64,000 nucleotides of DNA from Uliginosibacterium paludis (GCF_039631355.1 NZ_JBDIVF010000008.1:88740-152739); one strand, 5' to 3'. Positions 36,324 through 45,283 are shown, numbered from the stretch's first letter. The notes: generated by a model from the letters alone, not told the origin. Numbers and translations: made by a program.

Positions 36324-37178
36324 ATGCGACACCGCCTCGCCTGCCTCGCCCTGCTGACACTGGCCCGGGCGGCGCAGGCGCTGCCAGCGCCCGAAGCGCT
36401 CAGCATCCCGACGGCGGGTCTGTCATCTGCTCCGGCCCCGCTGCGGGCCTGGCTTTTCAGGGCGACAACGCCCGGGCCGCATCCGGCGGTCGTCATGCTG
36501 CATGGTTGCGGCGGTGCCATCACGGCGAGTGGTCAGCTCAATGCCCGCCACCGCATGTGGGGCGAGTTTCTGGCTGAGAACGGCTACGACGCGCTGATGC
36601 TCGACAGCTTCGCCGCACGCGGCATCCGCGAACTCTGCACTCAGAAAATGGCCGAGCGCACGCTGAAGGAGGCGGACCGCCGCGGCGACGCCCATGCGGC
36701 ACTCGCCTGGCTGCAGCAGCAATCCGGCGTGATCCCGGATCGCATCGCACTGCTGGGCTGGTCCCATGGCGGCGGCGTGGTGCTCGATACCGTATCGCAT
36801 CCGAACCCGGTGACGCCCGGATTCCGCGCGGCCATCGCGTTCTACCCCGGCTGCTCCGCCCGCGCACGCTCACCGGAGCGCTTTCATCCTGCCGCACCAC
36901 TCCTGCTGCTGATCGGCGAAGCGGATGACTGGACGCCGGCCGCGCCCTGCCTGGCACTCGGGCGCGATGTGGCCGCGCGCGGCGAGCCGATGCGGGTCAT
37001 CGGCTATCCGGGGGCCTATCATGATTTCGACAATCCGGCCCTGAAGTCGCCCCGCCTGCGCACCGAAGTGCCCAACGGCGTCAATCCCGGCAAGGGCACA
37101 ACTGTCGCACCCGACCCTGCTGCCCGCGAAGACGCGAAGCGGCAGGTGCTCCGTTTTCTGGAAGAAGTCCTGCAATGA
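36324..37178 (+). CDS. Dienelactone hydrolase-like alpha/beta hydrolase, secreted
   Basis: The 284-residue product begins with a signal peptide (MRHRLACLALLTLARAAQAL, likely cleavage after AQA). The alpha/beta-hydrolase fold has VVMLHGCGGAI as oxyanion strand, the nucleophile elbow GWSHGG, an acidic residue in GEADDWTP and the His in GAYHDFDNP. The family uses Ser or Cys for ester or lactone hydrolysis; here it is Ser. The substrate is unknown. The gene is squeezed between purK (2-base gap) and sua5 (4-base overlap), so it is expressed with purine and tRNA-modification genes, though no functional link is evident. Confidence 0.85.
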   Translation: MRHRLACLALLTLARAAQALPAPEALSIPTAGLSSAPAPLRAWLFRATTPGPHPAVVMLHGCGGAITASGQLNARHRMWGEFLAENGYDALMLDSFAARGIRELCTQKMAERTLKEADRRGDAHAALAWLQQQSGVIPDRIALLGWSHGGGVVLDTVSHPNPVTPGFRAAIAFYPGCSARARSPERFHPAAPLLLLIGEADDWTPAAPCLALGRDVAARGEPMRVIGYPGAYHDFDNPALKSPRLRTEVPNGVNPGKGTTVAPDPAAREDAKRQVLRFLEEVLQ

Positions 37179-38149
37179 TTGAAGCCTCCACGCCCGAATC
37201 CATCGCCCGTGCGGCCGAGCTGCTGCGCGCCGGCGCCCTGGTCGCCCTGCCGACCGAAACCGTCTACGGGCTGGGGGCCGACGCCGCCAACCCGGATGCC
37301 GTTCGCCAGATCTATGCCGCCAAGGGCCGCCCCGCCGACCACCCCTTGATCGTGCATCTGGCCGACGCCGAGCAGCTGGTCGAATGGACCCGCGAGATTC
37401 CGCGTGAAGCCATCGCGCTGGCCCGTGCGTTCTGGCCCGGTCCGCTGACGATGATCCTGAAGAAGGATCCGGAGGTGAACGATCTGGTCAGCGGCGGCCA
37501 GGATACGCTGGGCCTGCGCGTGCCGGATCACCCGGTTGCGCTGGCGCTGCTGCGAGCCTTTGGCGGTGGAATTGCCGCCCCTTCGGCCAATCGCTTCGGT
37601 CGCATCAGCCCGACGACCGCTGCGCATGTCGACGAGGAACTGGGCGACGCCGTCGCGATGATTCTGGACGGCGGCGCCTGCGACGTCGGCATCGAGTCGA
37701 CCATTCTGGATCTCTCGCGCAACGAACCGGTGATCCTGCGGCCGGGCATGATCGGGCGGGATGCGATCGCGGCAGTGATTGGCCGGCCGGTACGCCTGAA
37801 GGATGAAACGGGCGCCGCACCGCGCGTCTCAGGCAGCCTCGCCGCCCACTATGCGCCTCGCACCGCGATGCGCATGGCGAGCGAGGCCGAGATCGGAACG
37901 GCCGGTCGCGATTGTGCCGTCCTGACGCGCGCCGGCGAAAGCTCGCCCGGCCAGTACGCGATGGCCATCGACGCGCCTTTTGACGCGGCCGGTTACGCCC
38001 ATGAGCTCTATGCCAACCTGCGGGCGCTGGATGCCAGCGGTGCGAGCCTGATCCTGGTCGAGGAGCTGCCGCACACGGCAGAGTGGGATGCGGTGCATGA
38101 CCGCCTGGGGCGCGCGGTCACCGGCTCTGGCGCCGAGGACGAAGCCTGA
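37175..38149 (+). CDS. L-threonylcarbamoyladenylate synthase, Sua5 type
   Basis: The 324-residue protein is the long Sua5 form: a YrdC/TsaC catalytic domain (residues about 1-200: LVALPTETVYGLGADA, YAAKGRPADHPLIVHL, FWPGPLTMILKK, SANRFGRISPT) plus a C-terminal Sua5 domain. It makes threonylcarbamoyl-AMP from threonine, bicarbonate and ATP for t6A37 of ANN-decoding tRNAs. The linker motif SGSLAAHYAPRT, typical of Sua5, is present. It overlaps the hydrolase gene by 4 bases and converges with the flagellin gene (22 bases between stops). No terminator is visible in that gap. Confidence 0.94.
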   Translation: MIEASTPESIARAAELLRAGALVALPTETVYGLGADAANPDAVRQIYAAKGRPADHPLIVHLADAEQLVEWTREIPREAIALARAFWPGPLTMILKKDPEVNDLVSGGQDTLGLRVPDHPVALALLRAFGGGIAAPSANRFGRISPTTAAHVDEELGDAVAMILDGGACDVGIESTILDLSRNEPVILRPGMIGRDAIAAVIGRPVRLKDETGAAPRVSGSLAAHYAPRTAMRMASEAEIGTAGRDCAVLTRAGESSPGQYAMAIDAPFDAAGYAHELYANLRALDASGASLILVEELPHTAEWDAVHDRLGRAVTGSGAEDEA

Positions 38150-38171
38150 CCCGGCGCGCAGTGCGAGCCGC

Positions 38172-39851
38172 TCAGCCGAGCAGGCTCAAAGCCAGTCTGG
38201 GCAGGGTATTGGCCTGCGCCAGCATGGCCTGCGCGGCATTCTGGAGGATCTGCTGACGCGCGAGAATGCCGGTTTCGGCAGCAAAATCCGCATCAATGAT
38301 GCGACCGCGCGCAGCCGTGCTGTTTTCGCTGGCCATGCTCAGACGCGAAATGCTGGCTTCCACGCCCGAGAGCTGCGCCCCGACCTTTGCCCGACCGGCA
38401 CTCACATAGTTGAGCGCGCGATCGACGGCACGAATACCGGCAAAGGCGCCATTGACCAGATCAACGCCGGCGATGCCCAGGGCGCCGATATTGAGCGCCC
38501 CCAGCGTGAGCTGCTGGGTCTGGCCGGTTTCAGCCCCGCCATGCAGCATGAAGGTATTGCTGCCCGGGTCTCCGGCCACCGTCGGCAACACCAGCTTGAA
38601 GCCGGCAAAGTTGCCGCTGTCGGCGATCACGCTGGCGGCCGTGAGCGCGGCGCGGCCACTGGCATCCTGGCCGCCGATGGCGCCAGTATCGGTGTTGTCC
38701 AGATTCACGTTGAACAGACCGACCAGCTGGGCTTTCTGAGCAGTCGTGCTGCCCGCGCCCGCAACCTGCGCCAGCGCGCCATCCACGGCCGTGACGAGCG
38801 CTGCGGTGTTGGCATACGTCCCCCCGCTGGCCGTGGCGATCGCCTGGTTCATGGTGTCGCCGGCAGCAAGACGCGTCATGACAGCCTTCACTCCGCCATC
38901 GAAGTTCTTTTCGATGAAGCGCATCGCCAGATAGCCTGCGGAATAACCTTCCGAAGCCGCAACGCTGTCTGAGGCCAATGCCGCGCGGATACCGGCAATG
39001 TTCGAGAGATCCCCGCTGACGCGCTCATCCCCGCCGTGAATGAACTCGGCCGAACCTTCCATGAACCAGTTCGGGATGCCGCCGCTGGTGACATTCATGC
39101 TGTTGGCCATGAGGGCGTGCACCATCTCATGGGCAATGATGCGGTCGTTGTAGATCGGCGAGCTGCCGCCATTGGGCAGATTGAGGGGCGTGAAGTCCGC
39201 CATGTCGATGTTCAGGTTCAGGTCGAGCGCCTTGCCGTTGGCATCGACGGTTGACCAGGAAACGGAGGCCAGCACGCCGCCTGCGCTGCCCGGGTCCTGC
39301 AGATTCACCTGGATGTCGGCGCCGTTGCCGCGCAGGCCGTACCAGGTTGCGATCCGCTCGACCGAAGCGCCCAGCCAGTCTTCCAGACTGTCGAGCACGC
39401 CACGCTGCTCGGCGTCGCCGCCGATCGAAGTCCGGCTCTGCGAGAACAGCTGGACGCCGTTGAAAGCACTGCGGCGACCGATGTCATCGATGTTGAGCAA
39501 GAGCTCGTCGACTTCGCTCTGCAGCGCCTGCCGATCAGACGTTGAATTCGTACCGTTCGCAGCCTGAACGGCAAGCTCCCGCACGCGCTGGAGAATATCG
39601 GTCACGTTCCCCATCGCACCTTCGGCCGTGGAAAGCATGGACACGCCGTCGTTGAGATTGCGCTGAGCCTGGGAATAGCCATTGACCTGCGTGAGCATGC
39701 GCTGGCTGATGGCCAGCCCCGCCGCATCGTCACGCGCGGAATTCACCCGCAACCCGGACGACAGCCGCTGCAGGCTCGTCGCCAGCCCGCTGGACACTTC
39801 GCCCAGGCGGCGCTGAACATACAACGCGGCAGTGTTGGTCTGGATCTGCAT
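38172..39851 (-). CDS. Flagellinolysin: flagellin with inserted zinc metalloprotease domain
   Basis: The 559-residue protein has normal flagellin ends: D0/D1 in residues 1-145 (QIQTNTAALYVQRRL, LQRLSSGLRVNSARDDAAGLA) and 470-559 (ISRLSMASENSTAARGRI, then AQANTLPRLALSLLG). Between them, where the variable surface domain lies, is a peptidase domain with zinc motif HEMVH at residues 241-245 and a downstream MEGSAEF (264-270) whose Glu fits the third ligand of gluzincins. This is the arrangement of flagellinolysins, which assemble as proteolytic filaments. GGAG lies 6 bases before the ATG. No other flagellar structural gene is in the window; a chemoreceptor gene is upstream. Catalytic residues appear intact. 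Confidence 0.93.
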   Translation of the reverse strand: MQIQTNTAALYVQRRLGEVSSGLATSLQRLSSGLRVNSARDDAAGLAISQRMLTQVNGYSQAQRNLNDGVSMLSTAEGAMGNVTDILQRVRELAVQAANGTNSTSDRQALQSEVDELLLNIDDIGRRSAFNGVQLFSQSRTSIGGDAEQRGVLDSLEDWLGASVERIATWYGLRGNGADIQVNLQDPGSAGGVLASVSWSTVDANGKALDLNLNIDMADFTPLNLPNGGSSPIYNDRIIAHEMVHALMANSMNVTSGGIPNWFMEGSAEFIHGGDERVSGDLSNIAGIRAALASDSVAASEGYSAGYLAMRFIEKNFDGGVKAVMTRLAAGDTMNQAIATASGGTYANTAALVTAVDGALAQVAGAGSTTAQKAQLVGLFNVNLDNTDTGAIGGQDASGRAALTAASVIADSGNFAGFKLVLPTVAGDPGSNTFMLHGGAETGQTQQLTLGALNIGALGIAGVDLVNGAFAGIRAVDRALNYVSAGRAKVGAQLSGVEASISRLSMASENSTAARGRIIDADFAAETGILARQQILQNAAQAMLAQANTLPRLALSLLG

Positions 39852-39891
39852 GCTTACTCCGATGCGTGCAAAGGCGCACGCCCATGCTTTG

Positions 39892-39917
39892 CTAACGACG
39901 CCGCAGAGGATTATTTA
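39892..39917 (-). promoter_or_regulatory. Weak candidate sigma-28 promoter of the flagellin gene
   Basis: Reading on the minus strand, TAAA is followed after 14 bases by GTCGTTAG, five of eight matches to the flagellar -10 GCCGATAA with a spacer one base short. A GCGTGC/GCACGC hairpin (39864-39881) lies between it and the ribosome-binding site. Confidence 0.35.
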
Positions 39918-39984
39918 AGAGATTTAACAGGTACTTAGGGGTATGTACCAAGGCCCGGGGACGATTCCGGAAGGCTGACATGAC

Positions 39985-40006
39985 AACGGGCGCCGCAGCG
40001 CCCGTT
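39985..40006 (-). terminator. Hairpin after the chemoreceptor gene, weak terminator
   Basis: A perfect 9-bp stem AACGGGCGC / GCGCCCGTT with a 4-base loop lies 19 bases past the chemoreceptor stop. It lacks a T tract on the minus strand, so termination strength is doubtful. Confidence 0.45.
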
Positions 40007-40025
40007 TCTGTCCAGCCGGCACGAT

Positions 40026-41645
40026 TCAGAGCCGGTAGGTCGCCACGATCTTCTGCATCGACTCGGCCAGGCGGTCGAGCTCGCGTGCGGCATCCGCGCT
40101 CTCGCCGGCGGCGGCGCTGGATTCTTCCGACATCTGGGCAATGCGCTCGACCTGCTGGGCGATGGCCGTGCTGGTGGTGCCCTGTTCGCGGATGGCGTCG
40201 GTGATCTCGCTGACCATGTTCACCGCATCGCGGCTGGCGCTGCCGATCCCGCGGATCGAGGTACTGGCACCTTCGGCGCGTCCGACCCCGACACCCACGC
40301 TATCGACCGCCGCCTGCATGCGCTCGACCGCGGCGCGCGCGCCGCTGCGCACGCTCTCGACCATGGCGGAGATTTCCTGCGTCGACAGGGCCGTGCGCTC
40401 GGCCAGCTTGCGCACTTCGTCAGCCACCACCGCGAACCCGCGCCCCTGCTCGCCAGCCCGGGCCGCCTCGATGGCAGCATTGAGCGCAAGCAGGTTGGTC
40501 TGGTCGGCGACCTCGCGAATGACGGCAACCACCGAAGAAATCCGTTCGGACTGCTCGCCCAGCTCGCGAATGCTGCCGGACGCCTGATTGACCGAGCCGG
40601 CGATGGCGTTGATGTCGGCCACCGTCTTGCCGATCACTTCTTCTCCCTCACCCGCCAGGCGGCCGGACTCGTTCGAAAGGGCACGCGCTTCGGCGGCCCG
40701 GTCACCGACGTGCGCGATGCTCACCGTCATCTGCTCCACCGCCGCAGCCATGCTGGAGGCCGCCGAGCTCTGCGCATGCGAGGCGGTAGCAACCTGATCC
40801 GAGGTGGTCGCCATGCGGCTGGAGGCGCCTGCGACCGCCTGGGCGCTGTCCGCGATGCTGCGCAGGTTCTGCTGCATGGTTTCGAGCAACTGGTTCAGCG
40901 CACGGGCGGTCTGGCCGAGCTCATCGTCGCCATTGACCGGAATGCGCGTGGTGAAATCCCGCTCGCGCTGGATATGCGCCACTCGCTCCTGCACGCTGGC
41001 GAGGCCATTGCGGATGCTCCGCAAGAGCATGAAACCGATGACGCCCGTCAGGAGGATCGCGCAGACGATCACGATACTCATGAGGGTGCGCGCACGCGCG
41101 CCCTCGCGCTCGGCCAGCGCGCCGCCGTCTTCGGCCCGTTTCGCATTGAACTCGGCAATCGCCTTGACTGCATCGGAGGCGACCTGCCCGGCCGGAATCA
41201 ATTGGCGCTCGGCCATCAGACGGGCCGTGTCGTTTTCATTGCGGCGGGAGTATTCGAGCACCTTGTCGGCAATCTCCCTGAAGTCATTCCTCGCCTTGAC
41301 GCAGGCTTCGAACAGCTTTTTGTCTTCCTCGTCGGAGATCAGCAACTCGTAGCGCGAGAACGCGGCATCAATGGCCTTGAACTGCCCGGCGATGGTCTGA
41401 TCCAGGATGGTCATGCGGCTTTGATCGGTGTTGAGGATGTGATTGAGGACCGTTCCCTGCACACGGGTCATCAGCACCCCCATCACCGCGCCGGCATTGA
41501 GGCTGGGCACCGTATCCTGGTTCACATCGGTCAGCGCCGCATCGACGCGGCCGCCATACCAGAGCCCCACGCCGCCGACGACCAGCAGGGAAAAGCTGGC
41601 CAGCGCCATCATGATCCACAGTCTTTTGACGATGGTGAGTTTCAT
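40026..41645 (-). CDS. Methyl-accepting chemotaxis protein
   Basis: The 539-residue receptor has a first membrane helix (residues about 10-30), a four-helix-bundle periplasmic sensor (about 35-185), a second membrane helix (about 190-210), a HAMP domain (about 215-265) and a signalling domain with the conserved hairpin tip region VAVIREVADQTNLLALNAAIEAARAGEQGRGFAVVADEVRKLAER (split as ADQTNLLALNAAIEAARAGE and GFAVVADEVRKLAERT). It passes ligand signals to CheA/CheW. There is no C-terminal CheR/CheB pentapeptide. ATG 41645 has GGGAG 7 bases upstream; the frame is open to 41705 without such support. Ligand unknown. Confidence 0.93.
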   Translation of the reverse strand: MKLTIVKRLWIMMALASFSLLVVGGVGLWYGGRVDAALTDVNQDTVPSLNAGAVMGVLMTRVQGTVLNHILNTDQSRMTILDQTIAGQFKAIDAAFSRYELLISDEEDKKLFEACVKARNDFREIADKVLEYSRRNENDTARLMAERQLIPAGQVASDAVKAIAEFNAKRAEDGGALAEREGARARTLMSIVIVCAILLTGVIGFMLLRSIRNGLASVQERVAHIQRERDFTTRIPVNGDDELGQTARALNQLLETMQQNLRSIADSAQAVAGASSRMATTSDQVATASHAQSSAASSMAAAVEQMTVSIAHVGDRAAEARALSNESGRLAGEGEEVIGKTVADINAIAGSVNQASGSIRELGEQSERISSVVAVIREVADQTNLLALNAAIEAARAGEQGRGFAVVADEVRKLAERTALSTQEISAMVESVRSGARAAVERMQAAVDSVGVGVGRAEGASTSIRGIGSASRDAVNMVSEITDAIREQGTTSTAIAQQVERIAQMSEESSAAAGESADAARELDRLAESMQKIVATYRL

Positions 41646-41750
41646 CACATTCTCCCGTACGCGCAGAAAGCGAAGGCTTTCCGCCGGTCGCGTTCCCTGC
41701 GACAACGACGGGCCAAGGTGATTCTTGAATGCTCGAAAGTACTGATACGC

Positions 41751-41779
41751 AAAAACGGCAGACCCGTGAGGGCCTGCCG
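41751..41779 (-). terminator. Terminator after the pirin gene
   Basis: On the minus strand CGGCAGGCC and GGTCTGCCG pair with one mismatch around a 6-base loop and are followed by TTTTT. It lies 24 bases past the pirin stop. Confidence 0.75.
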
Positions 41780-41802
41780 CAAAGGGGAAACCGGCGAATC
41801 CG

Positions 41803-42681
41803 TCAGCGACGCTGGACGACGGCGGCCTCGAACATGCCGCTCTGGTAATCCCGCAAGGTGTGCTGGATCTGCTCGGCCGTGTTCATCACGAAGGGACCGT
41901 ATTGCGCGATCGGCTCGTGCAACGGAGCCCCCGCCACCAGAATCACACAGGAGTCTGCTGCCGCCTCGATGCGCACGCCGGCGGCACCATCGTTGGCAAG
42001 AATCGCCATGTTGCGGTCAGGCACCGCCCGGCCTTCCACGCTGACCTCGCCACGATAGGTGTAGAGGAAAGCGTTGTGGCCGACAGGCAGCGCTTGCTCG
42101 AACACCGTACCGGCAGGCAGATGCACATCCACGAACAGGGGCTCGGTCACCGGGCGCACCACGGCGCCGGTCGTGCCATGGCTCTCGCCGGCGATCACGC
42201 GCAGGTGCACGCCCGCGTCCGTCACCGTCTCGGGAATCGCCTCGCTCGGGATATCGCGATAGTGCGGTGCACACATCTTGTCGCGGGCAGGCAGATTCAG
42301 CCACAGCTGGAAGCCTTCCATCAGGCCCTCTTCCTGCTCAGGCAATTCGGAATGGATCAGGCCGGAGCCCGCGGTCATCCATTGCGCGCCGCCAGGCCCG
42401 AGCAGGCCGGCGTTACCGGCGCTGTCATGATGCCGCATGCGTCCGGCAATCATGTAGGTCACGGTTTCGAAGCCACGGTGCGGATGGTCCGGAAAGCCGC
42501 CGATGTAGTCGTCTGCCTTCTCGTTGCGGAACGCGTCGAGCATCAGGAAGGGATCCAGCCGGCGTTGCAGATCCTGGGTCAGCACGCGCGTCAGCTTCAC
42601 GCCTGCGCCGTCCGAAGTCGCCCGGCCAGCCACAAGACGCTCCACTTTGCGGGACGTCAGCCCCTCAATGCTCTTGCTCAT
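41803..42681 (-). CDS. Pirin family protein
   Basis: The 292-residue bicupin has the pirin N-terminal signature: FPDHPHRGFETVTYMIAG with the metal-binding His pair, then HHDSAGNAG and GLIHSE, which add the further His and Glu ligands. The C-terminal cupin is shorter and ends near AQYGPFVMNT. Bacterial pirins act as quercetinases or as redox-linked regulators. AAGGAG lies 6 bases before ATG 42681. The gene starts 53 bases after the azoreductase stop on the same strand, so they are likely one transcript under the divergent LysR regulator. Confidence 0.92.
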   Translation of the reverse strand: MSKSIEGLTSRKVERLVAGRATSDGAGVKLTRVLTQDLQRRLDPFLMLDAFRNEKADDYIGGFPDHPHRGFETVTYMIAGRMRHHDSAGNAGLLGPGGAQWMTAGSGLIHSELPEQEEGLMEGFQLWLNLPARDKMCAPHYRDIPSEAIPETVTDAGVHLRVIAGESHGTTGAVVRPVTEPLFVDVHLPAGTVFEQALPVGHNAFLYTYRGEVSVEGRAVPDRNMAILANDGAAGVRIEAAADSCVILVAGAPLHEPIAQYGPFVMNTAEQIQHTLRDYQSGMFEAAVVQRR

Positions 42682-42734
42682 GATCCACTCCTTAACTTGT
42701 ACCGGACGCAGCCTGCGCTGCGCCCGCAAACCGC

Positions 42735-43328
42735 TCAGAGCGCCAGGGCGGCAATCTCGGCTTCGGCGCCTGCAAAGGCCTTGTTAGCAGCCTCTTCACC
42801 CATCGACAGGCCTTCGGCATGGATGAAGGTGACGTCGGTCATGCCCAGGAAACCCAGCACGCTGCGCAGGTAAGGCACTTGCGAGTCGGCCGGGGTGTCC
42901 TTGTACAGACCGCCGCGTGCGAGGGCGACATAGACCTTCTTGCCCTTGAGCAGGCCTTCAGGGCCGTTCTCGGTGTAACGGAAGGTCACGCCGGCCTTGG
43001 CAATCGCATCGATCCAGGCCTTGAGCTGGACGGTCACGCCGAAGTTGTACATCGGCACGCCGATGACGATCACGTCAGCCGCCTGCACTTCGGCGATGGT
43101 GGCCTGGTCAATCGCGGCGCGGGCAGCCTGCTCCGGCGTGCGGGCGTCGGCCGGCGTGAAGATGGCGCCCAGCGCGGCTTCGTCGAGTACCGGCTGGGTC
43201 GTGGTATCGCGCACCACCAGACTGGAGCCCGGCTTGAGCGACTGGAGGCGGGCCACGATGCTGTTGGCCAGACGGGTGGAGGCCGAGGCGGTGCCGCGGA
43301 CGCTGGAATTCACTTGCAGGATGTTCAT
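42735..43328 (-). CDS. azoR: FMN-dependent NADH azoreductase
   Basis: The 197-residue flavodoxin-fold quinone/azo reductase begins MNILQVNSSVRGTASASTRL (phosphate-binding loop for FMN) and contains PMYNFGVTVQLKAWIDAIAKAGVTFRYTENGPEGLLKGKK (key parts PMYNFG and GVTFRYTENGPEGL), the AzoR signature. It transfers two electrons from NADH to quinones or azo compounds. It is divergent from a LysR-type gene with an inverted repeat between them and is followed by pirin, which suggests a quinone- or electrophile-responsive unit. Confidence 0.94.
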   Translation of the reverse strand: MNILQVNSSVRGTASASTRLANSIVARLQSLKPGSSLVVRDTTTQPVLDEAALGAIFTPADARTPEQAARAAIDQATIAEVQAADVIVIGVPMYNFGVTVQLKAWIDAIAKAGVTFRYTENGPEGLLKGKKVYVALARGGLYKDTPADSQVPYLRSVLGFLGMTDVTFIHAEGLSMGEEAANKAFAGAEAEIAALAL

Positions 43329-43410
43329 GCTTGCTCTCCGTTGAAAGATCTTGGGGTGAGTGCACTTTATTCCCGCACCTTACGCACCGGAAGCCATCAA
43401 AACGGATAGC

Positions 43411-43432
43411 ATTGTTCCACCGTCGGAACAAT
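43411..43432. promoter_or_regulatory. Inverted repeat in the azoR-lysR divergent region, probable LysR operator
   Basis: ATTGTTCC-N6-GGAACAAT is a perfect 8-bp inverted repeat, containing the T-N11-A core of LysR-type sites. It ends 8 bases before the LysR start codon and lies 83 bases upstream of azoR, the typical place for an autoregulatory and activating site. Confidence 0.72.
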
Positions 43433-43440
43433 CTACCGCC

Positions 43441-44340
43441 ATGGATCTCGACGCCAACGATCTCCTGCTCTTCGCCCGCGTGATTGAAGCCGGCAGCTTT
43501 TCGGCGGCCGCCGAACGCGCCGGCCTGCCCAAATCCACCGTCTCGCGACGCCTGGCTGCGCTGGAAGCGAGCCTGGGAGAAAGGCTGATCACGCGCAGTA
43601 CACGCCGCCTGCTGATCACCGAGTTCGGTCAGGGCATCCTCGAACACGCGCGCCGTCTGCAGGAAGAGGCGGAAGCCGCCGCCGCCTTTGCCCAGCACCG
43701 GCAGGCCGCGGTACGCGGTTCGCTGCGCGTCACGATGCCGCCGGATTTCGCGGAATGGCTGCTGACGCCCCTTCTGCTGCAATTCGCCGCGGCCTATCCG
43801 GAAGTCCGGCTGACGCTCGACATGTCCGCCCGGCGGGTCGACATCCTGGGCGAGCAGTTCGACCTCGCACTGAGGGTGGCGCAGCGTCTGCCCGACGACG
43901 CCACGCTGGTCGCCCGGCCGCTGTTCGAGATACACAGCGGGCTCTATGCAAGCCCGGCCTATCTCCAGCGTTTTGGCACACCGACCGAGCCTGATGCGCT
44001 GATGCGCCATACCGCCCTGCATCTGATGGCAAGCAATGGCGAGCCCCAGCGCTGGCGGCTGACACGGGGCAACGAACTCTGGGACGACCTGCCGGCCGGC
44101 CTGCTGCAGGCGAACTCGGTCTCACTGCTGCGCCAATTGAGCATGCACGGTCTGGGCATCGCGGGCATGTCCAGCCGCTTCGTACAGGATGCGGTCAGTC
44201 AGGGCCTGCTGGTCCGGCTGCTGCCGGACTGGGAGCTGCCGGCCGTCACGGTATGGGCCGTGATGCCCGGGCGTCGGCTTGTGCCAGCGCGCACGCGCGT
44301 CTTTCTCGACGCCTTGTGCGACGTGGCAAAAGCCTTCTGA
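43441..44340 (+). CDS. LysR-family transcriptional regulator
   Basis: The 299-residue protein has an N-terminal winged helix-turn-helix (LLLFARVIEAGSFSAAAERAGLPKSTVSRRLAALE with recognition helix STVSRRL) and a periplasmic-binding-protein-like effector domain (about 90-299) that begins GSLRVTMPPDFAEWLLTPLL. This is the subgroup that often controls divergent quinone or NADPH oxidoreductase genes. ATG 43441 is chosen because it starts just before the helix-turn-helix; an earlier in-frame Met at 43360 would cover the operator. It likely regulates azoR-pirin. Confidence 0.92.
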   Translation: MDLDANDLLLFARVIEAGSFSAAAERAGLPKSTVSRRLAALEASLGERLITRSTRRLLITEFGQGILEHARRLQEEAEAAAAFAQHRQAAVRGSLRVTMPPDFAEWLLTPLLLQFAAAYPEVRLTLDMSARRVDILGEQFDLALRVAQRLPDDATLVARPLFEIHSGLYASPAYLQRFGTPTEPDALMRHTALHLMASNGEPQRWRLTRGNELWDDLPAGLLQANSVSLLRQLSMHGLGIAGMSSRFVQDAVSQGLLVRLLPDWELPAVTVWAVMPGRRLVPARTRVFLDALCDVAKAF

Positions 44341-44368
44341 AAACAAAACGCCCGGCCAGGGCCGGGCG
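44341..44368 (-). terminator. Terminator of rpoH
   Basis: CGCCCGGCC / GGCCGGGCG form a 9-base inverted repeat with a very short loop, followed on the minus strand by TTTTGTTTT. It sits between the converging rpoH and lysR stops. Confidence 0.8.
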
Positions 44369-44390
44369 CAGGAACGATGGCAACAGGCGC

Positions 44391-45239
44391 TCAGGCGCTC
44401 AGCGCCAGCTTCATCTTCTGCATCGCCTTGACTTCGATCTGACGGATGCGCTCGGCCGACACGCCATATTCGGCAGCCAGTTCGTGCAGCGTGGCGGGAT
44501 TGTCTTCCACCAGCCAGCGACGCTGGACGATGGCACGGCTGCGCTCATCCAGGCTGGCCAGCGCACCGCGCAGGCCTTCGTCATGCAGGCGCTCGGTTTC
44601 CGCGGCTTCCAGAACCTCGACGGGCTCGGCCGACTCGTCCGCCAGCCAGTCGATCGGCGCAGCGCGATCATCATCGTCATCATGGCTGCGATCAATCGCC
44701 ACCTCGCCGCCGGCAAAGCGGGTCTCCATCTCGACGACTTCTTCAGGCTTCACGCCGAGCTTGGCCGCAATGCCCTCGACATCCTCGGGCGAAAGTGAAG
44801 CCACGTCGCCTTTCATGCTGCGCAGGTTGAAGAAGAGCTTGCGCTGCGCCTTGGTCGTGGCGATCTTCACCATCCGCCAGTTGCGCACGATGTATTCGTG
44901 GATTTCGGCCTTGATCCAGTGCATGGCAAATGACACCAGCCGCACACCGCGGTCGGGGTCAAAGCGCTTCACGGCTTTCATCAGGCCGACGTTGCCTTCC
45001 TGGATCAGGTCGGCATGCGGCAGGCCGTAGCCCAGGTAATTGCGTGCGATCGACACCACCAGCCGCAGATGCGAGAGCACCAGTTGCCGGGCTGCATCCA
45101 GATCGTTGTCATGCTTGAGCCGCAGCGCGAGCGAGTGCTCCTGCTCATCGGTCAGCAGCGGATAGCGATTGACGGCCTGGACGTACTGATCGATGTTGCC
45201 CAGTGCATTCGGGACCGGAAAGGCCAAGGCTTGAGTCAT
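44391..45239 (-). CDS. rpoH: Heat-shock sigma factor RpoH (sigma-32)
   Basis: The 282-residue sigma factor has region 2 (HLRLVVSIARNYLGYGLPHADLIQEGNVGLMKAVKRFDPDRGVRLVSFAMHWIKAEIHEYI, of which DLIQEGNVGLMKAVKRFDP is the core), the RpoH box QRKLFFNLR that distinguishes sigma-32, and region 4 (ATLHELAAEYGVSAERIRQIE). An Asp-rich insert (SHDDDDDR) lies near residue 190. AAGGAG lies 8 bases before ATG 45239; the frame is open to 45290 without such support and would run into the CIRCE element. A perfect CIRCE operator upstream suggests HrcA control in addition to usual RpoH regulation. Confidence 0.96.
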   Translation of the reverse strand: MTQALAFPVPNALGNIDQYVQAVNRYPLLTDEQEHSLALRLKHDNDLDAARQLVLSHLRLVVSIARNYLGYGLPHADLIQEGNVGLMKAVKRFDPDRGVRLVSFAMHWIKAEIHEYIVRNWRMVKIATTKAQRKLFFNLRSMKGDVASLSPEDVEGIAAKLGVKPEEVVEMETRFAGGEVAIDRSHDDDDDRAAPIDWLADESAEPVEVLEAAETERLHDEGLRGALASLDERSRAIVQRRWLVEDNPATLHELAAEYGVSAERIRQIEVKAMQKMKLALSA

Positions 45240-45283
45240 GACTTGTATCTCCTTCTGCTTCAGGTTCTTCACCTGCCTGAATG

